The notes under the pieces are model-generated. The model had not been told where the DNA came from and made no database searches. It saw nothing but the letters and a program-made list of their open reading frames with translations. Source: CAWJNF01 sp963844235 (GTDB lineage Bacteria > Actinomycetota > Thermoleophilia > Gaiellales > Gaiellaceae). From it: 64,000 nucleotides of DNA. This document shows, in pieces, positions 51,656 through 59,775 of this stretch. The translations under genes and the position numbers were made by a program. The stretch is from positions 744,001 to 808,000 of the forward strand of contig CAWJNF010000004.1 of NCBI GenBank assembly GCA_963844235.1. The letters run 5' to 3'. Numbering within the stretch: position 1 is the stretch's first letter; every line of letters begins with the position of its first letter.

Positions 51656-51931
51656 ATGGCGATTGCCATGTTGGTGGAGAACCCGGAGGGCTCTCAGGAG
51701 CTCTACGAGCGGATTCGGAAGCAGCTCGAGTTGGAGGCGCCTGCGGGCGGCATCCTCCACGTCGCCGGGCCGAGTCCGAACGGAGGCTGGCGTGTCATCG
51801 AAGTCTTCGAGTCAGAAGAGGACGCCGGCCGCTTCCTGAAGGAGCGCTTCGGCCCGGCCCTCGAGGCCGTGGGGTTCGCCGGCCAGCGCCCGCAGCCGCA
51901 GTTCTGGCCCGTCCACAACTACATGAAGTAG
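51656..51931 (+). CDS. Small dimeric alpha/beta-barrel-like protein
   Basis: 91 residues with the beta-alpha-beta layout of small ABM/EthD-like barrels: MAIAMLVENPEGSQELYERI, then a central GGWRVIEVFESEEDAGRFLK and PQFWPVHNYMK at the end. The family includes monooxygenases and heme-related proteins, but most members are uncharacterised. ATG 51656 has AGAGGAGG upstream. A terminator follows at 51971. Confidence 0.75.
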   Translation: MAIAMLVENPEGSQELYERIRKQLELEAPAGGILHVAGPSPNGGWRVIEVFESEEDAGRFLKERFGPALEAVGFAGQRPQPQFWPVHNYMK

Positions 51932-51970
51932 GCGGCGCGAGAGGCGCAGCAGGGCAGGGGATCACGAAGC

Positions 51971-51994
51971 GAAGGGGGCCTTCCGGCCCCCTTC
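51971..51994 (+). terminator. Hairpin terminator
   Basis: A 10-bp perfect stem GAAGGGGGCC/GGCCCCCTTC with a TTCC loop, 40 bases after the small barrel protein. Confidence 0.65.
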
Positions 51995-52102
51995 TGGTCT
52001 CGCCGACGAGCGGAGGGAGTATGGCCTTACACTCGGCCTGGCCAGGGGCGAACCGGTTCGGAAAAACCGATGCCCCGCCAACGCTTATCTCATGAGCGCG
52101 GA

Positions 52103-52330
52103 CTAGACCCGACGCTCGTACACGTCCTCGCGTACGACTGTCTCTCGCCGCCATGGGCCGTAACCGCCCCAGCTGCCCCAGAAGGCGAGCGAGAGCACTA
52201 GTCCTACAGCACCGACAATGAGCAGGATGACACCAACGGTGTTGAGGTTGACACCCTCGGTGTTCACGTTCACCGCCCATGCAAGCACCGCACCCACCGC
52301 GATCAGAATCAAGCTAACACCGGCACCCAC
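52103..52330 (-). CDS. Small two-helix membrane protein (DUF6458-like)
   Basis: 75 residues. Two hydrophobic helices (VSLILIAVGAVLAWAVNV and VGVILLIVGAVGLVLSLAFW) flank a short extracytoplasmic turn, then an acidic and basic tail (RRETVVREDVYERRV). This pattern is common in actinobacterial DUF6458 proteins. GTG 52330 has GGAGGATGCT upstream. The frame continues upstream but lacks such a site. Function unknown. Confidence 0.75.
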   Translation of the reverse strand: MGAGVSLILIAVGAVLAWAVNVNTEGVNLNTVGVILLIVGAVGLVLSLAFWGSWGGYGPWRRETVVREDVYERRV

Positions 52331-52418
52331 AGCATCCTCCTGGGTCGTTGTCTGTGATTCTTTGTACCCAGGCGGAGCACATCCAAGACTCACCTAAACG
52401 GGTGAAGCGCGATCACGG

Positions 52419-52580
52419 CTAATACCACTTGCCTTTCGCGAAGCCGCCGAAGGCGACTAGTCCCACCACGGCGATAATGATTCCGATCCAGACGCTCCAG
52501 ACGATTGCCAGGACGATTCCGACGATGACGAGGATGCCGCCCAGGCCGATGCCGGCGGAACCCGCACCTGTGTCTGCCAT
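52419..52580 (-). CDS. Small hydrophobic membrane protein
   Basis: 53 residues, MADTGAGSAGIGLGG, then two helices (ILVIVGIVLAIVWSVW and GIIIAVVGLVAFGG) and a basic KGKWY end. ATG 52580 has GAGGAGTAAGGA directly upstream, so it is a real gene despite its size. It is upstream of the DUF6458-like gene on the same strand, 88 bases apart, possibly one operon. Confidence 0.7.
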   Translation of the reverse strand: MADTGAGSAGIGLGGILVIVGIVLAIVWSVWIGIIIAVVGLVAFGGFAKGKWY

Positions 52581-52824
52581 TCCTTACTCCTCTCTGTCAG
52601 ATGAGCGCCGATGCGAGGGCGCGGTCGCCGTGCCGGTCGAGCGGATGCTTGCCAGGCCCTCGGCGAAGTTGCGAACGTCGCCATTCGGGACAGCCTTCCC
52701 CAATCTTCGAGTCGCGAACCAACGTCCAGCTACCACGCCCAAACTGACCCGGGTCACAGCGGCGATCTGGGGACTTCTGTTTCGCGGTCGAGACCGTCAA
52801 GGCCGCGAGCTCAGAGGCTCCGGC

Positions 52825-53754
52825 CTAGGTGTTCGTCCTAGAGAGGTTGTTGACGCGCTGGAGCGGTGTGAGCCCGCCGAGGGCGCGGTGTCTGGGGAGG
52901 CGATTGTAGGAGTCGAGTGCGGGTGGGAGGGCGTTGGCGCGGTCGCTTTCGCGTGGGTAGGTGGAGGCGTAGGCCCAGAGCTCGAGCAGGGTGCGGATGA
53001 AGCGTTCGGCCTTGCCGTTGGTCTGCGGGCGGTAGGGGCGGGTCTTCTTGGCCTTGATGCCGTGTTTCTGGCAGGCGTCGTCCCAGCGGCGTTTGAAGCA
53101 GGTGCCGTTGTCGGTCAGGATGCGCTCGACGCTGATGCCGTGGCTGGTGTAGAAGCGGGTCAGGGCCTCGAGGAAGGCGAGCGCTGAGTCAGCGCTCTCG
53201 TCGCGGTAGATGCGGGCGAAGCCGAGCCGGCTGGTGTCGTCGATCGCCGCGAAGACGTACTGCCAGCCGGCGCCACGAGTGCGGTCGCGGCGGTCGCCGG
53301 TGACGCGATGGCTCGGTTTCTCGATACGGCCCAGTTTCTTGATGTCGACGTGGACGAGCTCGCCGGGACGCTCGCGCTCGTAGCGGACGATCTCCTGCCG
53401 CGACTGCTTCGGCCTCAGCCGGGAGCGCCCGTGGCGACGCAGGATCGCGTGCACGGTCGAGGCCGCGAGCCCGAGCGCCCAGCCGAGCGGGTGCGGGCCG
53501 AGGCGCAACTCCTCCCGCGCGCGCAGGACCGCCTGTTCGACGCTCGCCGGCGTCCGCCTCGGCGAGCGATGCGGGCGGCTGGAGCGATCAGCGAGACCCT
53601 CGCCGCGCCGGCCGCGTCCTACCCATTTCGAGGCCGTCTGCCGCGAGCAGCCGACGAGCAGCGCCGCCGCCGTGATCGTCACGCCGGCAACGACCAGCGC
53701 AACCAAGCGCTCGCGCTGCCGACGGCTGAGAGCGGCATTAGCATGAAGAATCAT
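52825..53754 (-). CDS. IS481 family transposase
   Basis: 309 residues. N-terminal HTH (LVVAGVTITAAALLVGCSRQ, then TASKWVGRGRR) and an rve/DDE integrase core: Asp in GELVHVDIKKLG, Asp in RILTDNGTCFKRRW and Glu in GKAERFIRTLLELWAY, all intact, so it is probably active. It ends VNNLSRTNT. The last two bases of the ACC codon and the TAG stop lie outside the element, in the target duplication. ATG 53754. Confidence 0.93.
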   Translation of the reverse strand: MILHANAALSRRQRERLVALVVAGVTITAAALLVGCSRQTASKWVGRGRRGEGLADRSSRPHRSPRRTPASVEQAVLRAREELRLGPHPLGWALGLAASTVHAILRRHGRSRLRPKQSRQEIVRYERERPGELVHVDIKKLGRIEKPSHRVTGDRRDRTRGAGWQYVFAAIDDTSRLGFARIYRDESADSALAFLEALTRFYTSHGISVERILTDNGTCFKRRWDDACQKHGIKAKKTRPYRPQTNGKAERFIRTLLELWAYASTYPRESDRANALPPALDSYNRLPRHRALGGLTPLQRVNNLSRTNT

Positions 53755-53856
53755 CGAGCCCTCCTCGTGGTTGCGACTCCGACAAGCCGCACCCTAGGAG
53801 GGCTCTTTGACATCACCGCCTCAGCAGACCGTCAACAACGTGTCTGGGAACTACAA
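52830..53856 (-). mobile_element. IS481-family insertion sequence with 5-bp target duplication
   Basis: Both ends start TGT and share the inner sequence GTTGTTGACG about 17 bases in (52846-52855 and, inverted, 53830-53839), with partial matches outward. CTAGG flanks it on both sides (52825-52829 and 53857-53861), an intact target duplication that indicates recent insertion. One intact transposase fills it. It has split an intergenic stretch and not a recognised gene. Confidence 0.8.
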
Positions 53857-53861
53857 CTAGG

Positions 53862-54327
53862 ACAAGCTCTCGGGCACTGCCGCGTCTCGGGCGCTGTGAG
53901 TAGGAATCTCGTAGAGCGACGTTTCCGGCCGACAGCCTGAGGGAACGATCAGGCCAGCGTGCGCAAGCCAGGGGATGCGGCAGCCTGGGTCAGCGTGCGC
54001 GGAGGGGGCGCTGGGGCAGCGTCCCCTCACTTTTTGCCATCGGACTCTCTCGGGATACGACTGGGGAGACCGATCCGGCGCTCGCCGCAGGAACCCGTTC
54101 GCACGCCTCCAGGCAATAACCTCATTTGCGGGCCAGCGTGGCTCGCTCATTGGCGATTCCGCGGGCATCCGCCCCGTCGAAATGGCCTGTAGCAATGCCT
54201 ATTAGGTAGCACTTCCTATTTGCCGATAGCGGCCATTCCGAGCGCGCCGTGATTCGGCCGGTAACAAGCAGCTGCCAGCTTGGCCAAGGTTATCTGTTCG
54301 CGTTGGCCTGCCACACCCCCGGGCTGC
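53862..54327. other. Intergenic region after the IS, with an orphan terminator
   Basis: 466 bases. No frame is convincing. The strong terminator at 54004-54035 points to a plus-strand transcript that begins before or inside the IS insertion point. Confidence 0.4.
54004..54035 (+). terminator. Strong rho-independent terminator without an obvious gene
   Basis: A 10-bp stem GGGGGCGCTG/CAGCGTCCCC (one G-T) with a GGG loop, then TCACTTTTT. It has the only clear T-run terminator shape I noted in the window. No plus-strand gene precedes it within the IS flank. Confidence 0.7.
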
Positions 54328-54420
54328 TTACCGGCGCGTATAGCCGACCCCTCCGAAGAGAGCGAGCACGATAAGCACGATAATCAGGATCAAAAGCCAG
54401 GTTGCCATTTTCGCATCCAT
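54328..54420 (-). CDS. Very small single-helix membrane protein
   Basis: 30 residues: MDAKMATWLLILIIVLIVLA, then LFGGVGYTRR. One helix with a Gly-rich basic end, like widespread small stress-associated membrane proteins. The AAAGGAG abuts ATG 54420; the ATG four codons later has better spacing and may be the true start. Confidence 0.55.
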   Translation of the reverse strand: MDAKMATWLLILIIVLIVLALFGGVGYTRR

Positions 54421-54976
54421 CTCCTTTGCTACGTAACTCTCCGTGCCCCGTGAGTGCCCGAATGAAACCACCCCGCGATTCACACTGTTTTCCGAGATGC
54501 TCAAGGCTGGGTGAACATCTTGGAGGAATCGAGCCGCGCGCTGGATACAAGCCGAACGAAGGCCGAGGCGGCGCAGGTTGGTCGTGAGCGGCCCCGGAGC
54601 GGCGCGGCCGGATCGGTTTTCCGCTACCGCGTCGAGCTCGCCTGCACCGCTGAGCGTCGCCTCGAGGACGTCGCAGGACGAGAGAGCGCAAGAGCGAACT
54701 ATAGATCGCCCCGGAGCTGGCGCGGGCAGCCGCAGACCGTCACCGCTCCGGGGTCTCTCACTCAATCGGCCGCGAGGTGCTGTGGCCTGACCCGCCGGTC
54801 GGGGTAGGCTCCCCAGCCATGGCGGAGACACTTCCCCTCAGATTTGACGGACACCCGTTTACACCGATCGGCAATGCGCACGGGCGGATGAGCACCGCGC
54901 GCCCAGGTACGGCGCCCCGGCCGATCCTTCTCGAGGCCGGGGCTGGGTTGTGTGCTTATGGACGTAGCTCGCGCGG
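54421..54976. other. Intergenic region holding the second structured repeat
   Basis: 556 bases between two minus-strand genes. No supported coding frame; a 53-codon plus-strand frame from ATG 54820 is not convincing. It contains the repeat at 54661-54753. Confidence 0.4.
54661..54753 (+). repeat. Structured intergenic repeat, copy 2
   Basis: Matches 4905-5001 along its length, with the stem arms GCCCCGGAGC (54708-54717) and GCTCCGGGG (54745-54753) conserved and the loop differing in sequence and length. The stem is kept while the loop diverges, which fits a folded RNA or DNA element. Confidence 0.5.
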
Positions 54977-55621
54977 CTAGCGCGAAATCCTCTCGACCAC
55001 CTCGCCCGTGCGCTCGGCTGGGGCTGCCTCAGCGACATCCGCCTGGGCAAGGATGCCCACGAGGCGGTCACCCTCGAGAACAGGTAGCCTCCGTACCTGC
55101 CGTCGGGCCATGAGCCCCAACGCCTCGTCGAGATCCTGCTCTGGTGCGGCGGACTCGACATGACGCGAGGCGATTTCACCGACCGACGTTGACCGAGGAT
55201 CCTTCCCCTCAGCCAGCACGCGAACCACAATGTCCCGGTCGGTCAGCATGCCGATCAAGCGCCCCTCTTCGACAACGGGCAGCGAACCAACATCATCGTC
55301 CCGCAGCAACTGGGCCGCATCGGCGAGCGACAGCGACGCGTCGACCGAGCGCGGGTTACTCGTCATAGCGTCACGCACCCGGCTGCCGGTAGGCCGATCG
55401 CCGCTCTTGCCGCCAAACGCTTCCTCCTGAATCCACCGCGATAGCGTCCAAAGGGCGGCACCGCCCACGAGTCCGTAGAGGGCGCGGGTTGGAATACTCG
55501 GTTTGCCATGTCGCCTTCCCGTCAGCGCGGCCACGAGATCGAACTTGCCGGCCGCCACCATCAACCAGTTCAGGCCGCCCACGATCAGCAGCGCTCTCAT
55601 CGCCCGATCCGCAATACCCAT
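54977..55621 (-). CDS. Membrane-anchored CBS-domain pair protein (DUF378-like plus two CBS)
   Basis: 214 residues. The N-terminus resembles the DUF378 short membrane domain (IADRAMRALLIVGGLNWLMV, then TRALYGLVGGAALWTLSRW). A pair of CBS domains follows: VRDAMTSNPRSVDASLSLAD with GSLPVVEEGRLIGMLTDRDI, and VGEIASRHVESAAPEQDLDE with VRRLPVLEGDRLVGILAQAD. CBS pairs bind adenosine nucleotides and sense energy state. ATG 55621 has GAAGGAGG. The fusion places a sensor at the membrane. Confidence 0.88.
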   Translation of the reverse strand: MGIADRAMRALLIVGGLNWLMVAAGKFDLVAALTGRRHGKPSIPTRALYGLVGGAALWTLSRWIQEEAFGGKSGDRPTGSRVRDAMTSNPRSVDASLSLADAAQLLRDDDVGSLPVVEEGRLIGMLTDRDIVVRVLAEGKDPRSTSVGEIASRHVESAAPEQDLDEALGLMARRQVRRLPVLEGDRLVGILAQADVAEAAPAERTGEVVERISR

Positions 55622-56116
55622 CACAGCCTCCTTCGCCCGAACAACTAGGCCCTGACCGTTGGATACCCGCCACCGGCAACCGCCACACCCATCTATCGCC
55701 GGAGGGCCGTGCCTCGTTCGCTGCCGTTCCGACCCCCAGGCAGCCGGCGTACCTGCCGAAGTCGACGGCGGAGGCGATAGTCGAGGCAAACCCGGAGCAA
55801 GAACTGCAACAGCTCCGCAAGGACATGGGAGGTTCAGCCGGCGATTGGGGCACGTGCGAACGTGACCCAGGCGCCCGTTGATCGTCTCTGTACGGGCGGC
55901 TCCCGGGGCAGGAGTCAGTGCTACCCAGGTGATCGCCGCCACGCCGAGCTCGCCGACGCGCCTCAGTAGGCCCTGGCCGAACCGAGCAGGCCGGCCGAAG
56001 TGAGTCGGGAGTCGGTCTGTTCCCTGCCCCCTCGCCCGGCCCGCTCTCCACGGGCGAATGTCCAATCACCGCGGCCCCGATCCCTGCGGTTGGCGGCAGC
56101 CCGATCGCCGCAGAGT
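55622..56116. other. Intergenic region, no supported gene
   Basis: 495 bases between two minus-strand genes. The frames present are GC-biased shadows without start signals or family features. No repeats noted. Confidence 0.4.
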
Positions 56117-56567
56117 TCAGCCTCGGGCCGGGTCGGCCAGATCCGCAATGGCGAGCTCGCCGTCGTGTTGAGTGGCCGGGCTTGGTAGAGCCGCAAGGTG
56201 GCCGTACAACACCGGCTCGTCCGTTGGCGCTCGCGATCGCCTCGTCACGGTCTCGTGCGATGCCGAGAGCGTGTCGAGCTGGGTTAGCTGCAGGACTCGC
56301 AGGACGGCGCTGGCCTCTGTGACCTGGACGATCAGCTCGTGGCCTCGCGCCTCGAGCACCTGGTGGGCGTTGAGGAGCAGATGAACCACGGTCGAGTCCA
56401 TGAACGTGGTTTCGGTCAGGTCGATGACGAGCCCGGGCCGACTCAAGTAGCGCCTGGTCGATCGCCGCAGCGAGCTCGTCGGCGGTCGCGAGATCGTGCT
56501 CGCCGAGCAGCTCGAGCACCGTCACACCCGCCGCACCCAGGTCAATGCGGATCTCCGAGTCATCCAT
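56117..56567 (-). CDS. STAS-domain anti-sigma-factor antagonist, one frameshift
   Basis: Frame 1 starts at ATG 56567 (MDDSEIRIDLGAAGVTVLEL, then GEHDLATADELAAAIDQAL). A one-base shift near 56445 leads to RPGLVIDLTETTFMDSTVVH, with the conserved Asp-Ser phosphorylation site, and LLLNAHQVLEARGHELIVQV. Joined, they make an SpoIIAA/RsbV-like STAS domain with a roughly 40-residue tail. It would regulate an alternative sigma factor by binding its anti-sigma kinase. The indel may be an assembly error. GGGGGG-type RBS upstream. Confidence 0.75.
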
Positions 56568-56668
56568 GTCCGCCCCCCTTGCCTCGTCGCCACCACACGT
56601 GCTATCTTCCGGATACAAGTAACGCGATAAGCTAGCTGCGACTACTAATACACGAAAGAGGATAGCGT

Positions 56669-57034
56669 ATGTCAAGCGATATCGACAACAAGCCGTGGAC
56701 GTTCGTCACGAACCACACCCAGGTGCTGCTCTGCCTCGCCGGAAACCCCGACGTCCGCATGCGCGACGTCGCACAAACAATCGGGATCACAGAGCGCGCC
56801 GCCCAACGCATCCTCACCGACCTCGTCGAAGCCGGCTACGTCGAACGCACACGCATCGGCAGACGCAACCACTACACGATCAACCGCGACCGCACCATGC
56901 GCCACACAGCGCAGCTCAACCACGAGATCGGCGGCCTGCTCGACCTCCTCGAACTCGGCACAGCAATCCCACGACAGCCACCCTCAACCCGGCCCAGGGG
57001 ACACGAACCGCCCCACCGTCGGGAACGACAGTAA
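56669..57034 (+). CDS. Winged-helix transcriptional regulator (MarR/ArsR-like)
   Basis: 121 residues. MSSDIDNKPWTFVTNHTQVL leads into a winged helix: PDVRMRDVAQTIGITERAAQ, RILTDLVEAGYVERTRIGRR and NHYTINRDRTMRH, a MarR-like recognition helix and wing. The polar tail is Pro/Arg-rich. ATG 56669 has AGAGGA upstream. It is divergent from the STAS gene and just upstream of a zinc-ribbon gene. Target unknown. Confidence 0.85.
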   Translation: MSSDIDNKPWTFVTNHTQVLLCLAGNPDVRMRDVAQTIGITERAAQRILTDLVEAGYVERTRIGRRNHYTINRDRTMRHTAQLNHEIGGLLDLLELGTAIPRQPPSTRPRGHEPPHRRERQ

Positions 57035-57085
57035 GCAGCGGCGCCGCCTCTGACACGTGTCGCCGTAACGGCAAGAAAGGTCTCG

Positions 57086-57295
57086 ATGATCACGGTCACG
57101 ACAACGGACCCCAGCGCCACGACCACACCGCTCCCAGGGACGCGCCGCACACACGATTACCACTGCGCAGGCTGCGGCTATGGCATCGTCGTTCGCGAAC
57201 TCCCCGCCTCCTGCCCGATGTGTCGCGGCACCGTCTGGGAGCTCGCGATGACGAGCCCGGCGATGTCCGACGACACGTTAACGCCGACCCACTAG
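57086..57295 (+). CDS. Small zinc-ribbon (rubredoxin-like) protein
   Basis: 69 residues. HDYHCAGCGYGIVVRELPAS, then CPMCRGTVWE: two CxxC knuckles spaced as in rubredoxin-like zinc or iron ribbons, with flexible Thr/Pro-rich N- and C-termini. ATG 57086, GAAAGG upstream, 51 bases after the winged-helix gene, probably one operon. The role is unknown; it may be redox or protein-binding. Confidence 0.75.
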   Translation: MITVTTTDPSATTTPLPGTRRTHDYHCAGCGYGIVVRELPASCPMCRGTVWELAMTSPAMSDDTLTPTH

Positions 57296-57635
57296 CGGCT
57301 CCGCCACCAGGCGCGCGTCGCTGTGCCTCAAACCAGACGAGCAGTAGCATCAGGCACGGCAACGGCCGGGGCAGGTACTTGCGGCGTGACACCCGAGCAG
57401 GGCGTCAAACCCTCCGCCGACCTGAGGGCGCTTCGGGGGCCGTAGTGCCCGCCTAGATGGCTCTTTCGGACGCGTCGCTCCGTTATAGGGGCGCTCCAGC
57501 GCCGAGGTACTGCTGTGCGAGCGCGCCGGCTGAGCGAGACAGGCTCGTGGTGGCTACCGTGGTGTACTTCCTCCTGAGATTCGGGACGTCGGCCCCATCG
57601 ACGTTGCACTGCTGCGGAGTTCCCGGGTTCGGGCA
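57296..57635. other. Intergenic region between convergent genes, no supported gene
   Basis: 340 bases. Nothing recognised on either strand; no hairpin stands out. Confidence 0.4.
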
Positions 57636-58007
57636 CTACTCGCTGACGACGCGGTCGGCCCACTCGAGCAGCTCGGCAAGCACGACCGGGGTGGCGAACG
57701 ACGCGGTCTTCCCCTCGAGGTGCAGCTCAGCGACCCCACGAGCCGCCGCGCAGCGTCCTCAGACGTGGATCGGGATCCGGTGCGCGAACGTCTCGACGAG
57801 CGTCTCGCGCAGCGGCGGCCAGCCGATCGGCTCGAGTCCGTCGGCGACCTCGTCGAGCATCGTCGCGACCGCCTCGCCCAGCAGGAAGATCCGGCACTCG
57901 TGACCGAGCTCGACGAACGCGTTCGCGTGCTGGAACACGAACGCCGCCCTCGTCGGATCCTCGGCACCCCACGCACTCTTCAGCAAGACCCGCACCAGGG
58001 CGCCCAT
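57636..58007 (-). CDS. Candidate selenoprotein: DsrE-family sulfur-relay-like protein
   Basis: 123 residues from ATG 58007: MGALVRVLLKSAWGAEDPTR, AAFVFQHANAFVELGHECRI, FLLGEAVATM, then IPIHV-UGA-GRCAAARGV, and a C-terminal helix PVVLAELLEWADRVVSE to TAG 57636. The UGA (57759-57761, codon 83) falls on the first Cys of the family's VCGxCxxARG motif; Cys86 is the second. Frame and family similarity continue for 40 codons after it, and total length is normal for DsrE/DsrF-like proteins. It therefore reads as a UxxC selenoprotein. The alternative is a TGC/TGT-to-TGA change truncating the protein at 82 residues. Confidence 0.72.
57722..57746 (-). promoter_or_regulatory. SECIS-like hairpin downstream of the DsrE-gene UGA
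   Basis: GCGGCUC-loop-GAGCUGC: a 7-bp stem (one G-U) with an 11-nt loop starting GU, the loop beginning 19 nt after the UGA. Distance, loop size and an early loop G fit the bacterial SECIS pattern. Geometry only; no folding energy was computed. Confidence 0.45.
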
Positions 58008-58147
58008 GCTACGCGTCGGCGGCGGCCCCAAGGCCGGCGAACACGGTCAACACCGGAGACAGTCCGGCGCCAGTTTTCGCGCACGGCCCGGCGATTCCGT
58101 CGACATGAGGGCAGACGCGCGCTCGGCAGGGGTGAGGGTCCGGCCCT

Positions 58148-58510
58148 CTATCCGCGAGCGAACTCCTCGGCGGAGGCCGATTCGAACTCGAAGCCCACAA
58201 GCGGCTCATCTCCGACGACATGCGCGTCGTGGCCAGCTTCGATTACGTACGTCTGGCCTGGGCCGATCTCGAGCTCGGTGCCGTCGTCGTGCGTCACGTG
58301 CATGCGGCCGGACTGCACGATCCCGACATGTCGCAGCTGGCAGCTATCGGTGCCAACGAGCGGCTTGATGCACTCCGACCACCTCCAACCGGGCTCGAGC
58401 GTCATGCGAGCCGCAGTCGAGCTCCCGATCCGCACGATCTCCACACGAGTCTTGTCCGGCGTGCGGGTCTCGTCGGGCGAGTCAAATGCGCGTGCTTCAA
58501 CACCAGCCAT
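58148..58510 (-). CDS. Single-domain cupin protein
   Basis: 120 residues. The cupin barrel has MTLEPGWRWSECIKPLVGTD, then HVGIVQSGRMHVTHDDGTEL and GPGQTYVIEAGHDAHVVGDE. The metal-binding His set of motif 1 is partly replaced (WRWSE), so binding may differ from classical cupins. ATG 58510 has CGGAGG upstream. It is 140 bases upstream of the DsrE-like gene on the same strand. Confidence 0.8.
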   Translation of the reverse strand: MAGVEARAFDSPDETRTPDKTRVEIVRIGSSTAARMTLEPGWRWSECIKPLVGTDSCQLRHVGIVQSGRMHVTHDDGTELEIGPGQTYVIEAGHDAHVVGDEPLVGFEFESASAEEFARG

Positions 58511-58679
58511 GCAAACCTCCGTGTTCCGAGCGTCTTGGGGCGCCGATTCTAGATCGACGTCCTACGATGCGCCGGGCTGGCCTGACGAAGATTATCGCGT
58601 TCCGATCTTCATTCAGTTGGACGCCCAGCCTTCCCTGGAGCCATCTGTCTCACGTAGGTAGCGGGAAGGGGCCCCGCGG

Positions 58680-59448
58680 CTAGCTCTTGAGTAGGCGGTA
58701 GCCGTCGCGCAGAAAGGGGGTGCGGTCCATGAGCGCCTGTACCTCAGCCGGCATCACTGGGCCCTCTTCGGTGACGATCTCGTCGACGACCTCGGCCGCT
58801 GTCGTGTCACGCAGCTCCGGCTCGTCCTCCACGGCCGGCGGGGGGATGGGTGCGAGCTTCAGGATCTCGCAGGCGACGACGGTGCGGACGCCCGTCCGCC
58901 ACGCGGCCTCGGCAAGCGGGCGCGTCCCGATCTTGTTCTTGATCGATCCGTCCTCGTAGACGGTGTCCGCCCCGATGAGCACGAGAGAGACCGTCTCGAG
59001 CGCTTGCTCCACGTCCTTGTCCTCCACGACCTCGACCTCGAGCCTCTCCGCGCGCAGGTCCTCCGTGAAACGTCGTCCCTCCTCGAAAGGAGCGGATGCC
59101 GTGCAGACTAGGCGCGCCGGTGGCGTATGGAGTACGGCCTCGCGCACGGTGGCTGAGGCGGAATGCGTGAGCAGCAGCGCGTCCCGGAGCGAGGGCGCAA
59201 GGTGCACAGGCGATCGAGGTGGCGGCCCGATCGCGGCTGGCGATCAGCGCGTCGGCTTCCTCAGACACACGGCGCCGGAGCTCGTCTGGCAGCAGGTGTG
59301 AGGCGGTATGCGCCGAGGCCACCAAGCGTCCCACGGCGTGGGCGACCGCGCCCATGGCGGGCCGAGCCATGGCCAGCGCGCGGCCCGCCGCGACCAGCCG
59401 CTCGAGGCTAATGTCGGCACGCGCAAATTCGCCCGGAGCAGGCCGCAC
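58680..59448 (-). CDS. eIF-2B alpha/MtnA-like family protein, one frameshift
   Basis: Frame 1 (MRPAPGEFARADISLERLVA to ALIASRDRAATSIA) shifts by one extra base near 59207 into HLAPSLRDALLLTHSASATV, EGRRFTEDL, VSLVLIGADTVYEDGSIKNK and IGTRPLAEAAWRTGVRTVVA to the end. The GADxVxxDGxIxNKIGT motif is the core of the IF-2B/MtnA/ribose-1,5-bisphosphate isomerase family. The product is a sugar-phosphate aldose-ketose isomerase or a relative; the substrate is not clear. The start is GTG 59448. Possible assembly error at the shift. Confidence 0.75.
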
Positions 59449-59775
59449 GGGCCGGAACGCGAAGGGCTGCCCGGGTCGCGCCTGCGGCCCCAGCTGGTCA
59501 CGCCCCGGGCAGTTGCCATGGGTCTACCCGCACGAGACATCCCGCCAGCCCCCGGCTGTCGATTCCTTACGGGACCCGAACAACTTGACTCCACAGGAAT
59601 CACCTCGCTCGGCCACGCCCGCGCGGACGACGAGGGCGCGGTGAATGAGAGAGATCTTCCTACGACGCCCCATGGTCTTCGGAGCGCGTGCTTGCCGACG
59701 GCGCGGCAAGCTCGGCGACGAGCCAGCCGCGGCGACCCGGGTGCAGCTCGAGTTCCGCGGCGCCGACTTGGATCG
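59449..59775. other. Intergenic region with a possible promoter
   Basis: 327 bases. On the minus strand near 59550-59578 there is CCCGTAAGGAATCGACAG, which shares CGTAAGGAAT with the motifs before the RTX-like genes, about 100 bases before the IF-2B-like start. Otherwise nothing. Confidence 0.35.

Noticed and set aside
54820..54980. Small plus-strand gene starting MAETLPLRFDG
   Set aside because: No clear RBS, the sequence loses protein character after 20 residues and the end overlaps the convergent CBS gene.
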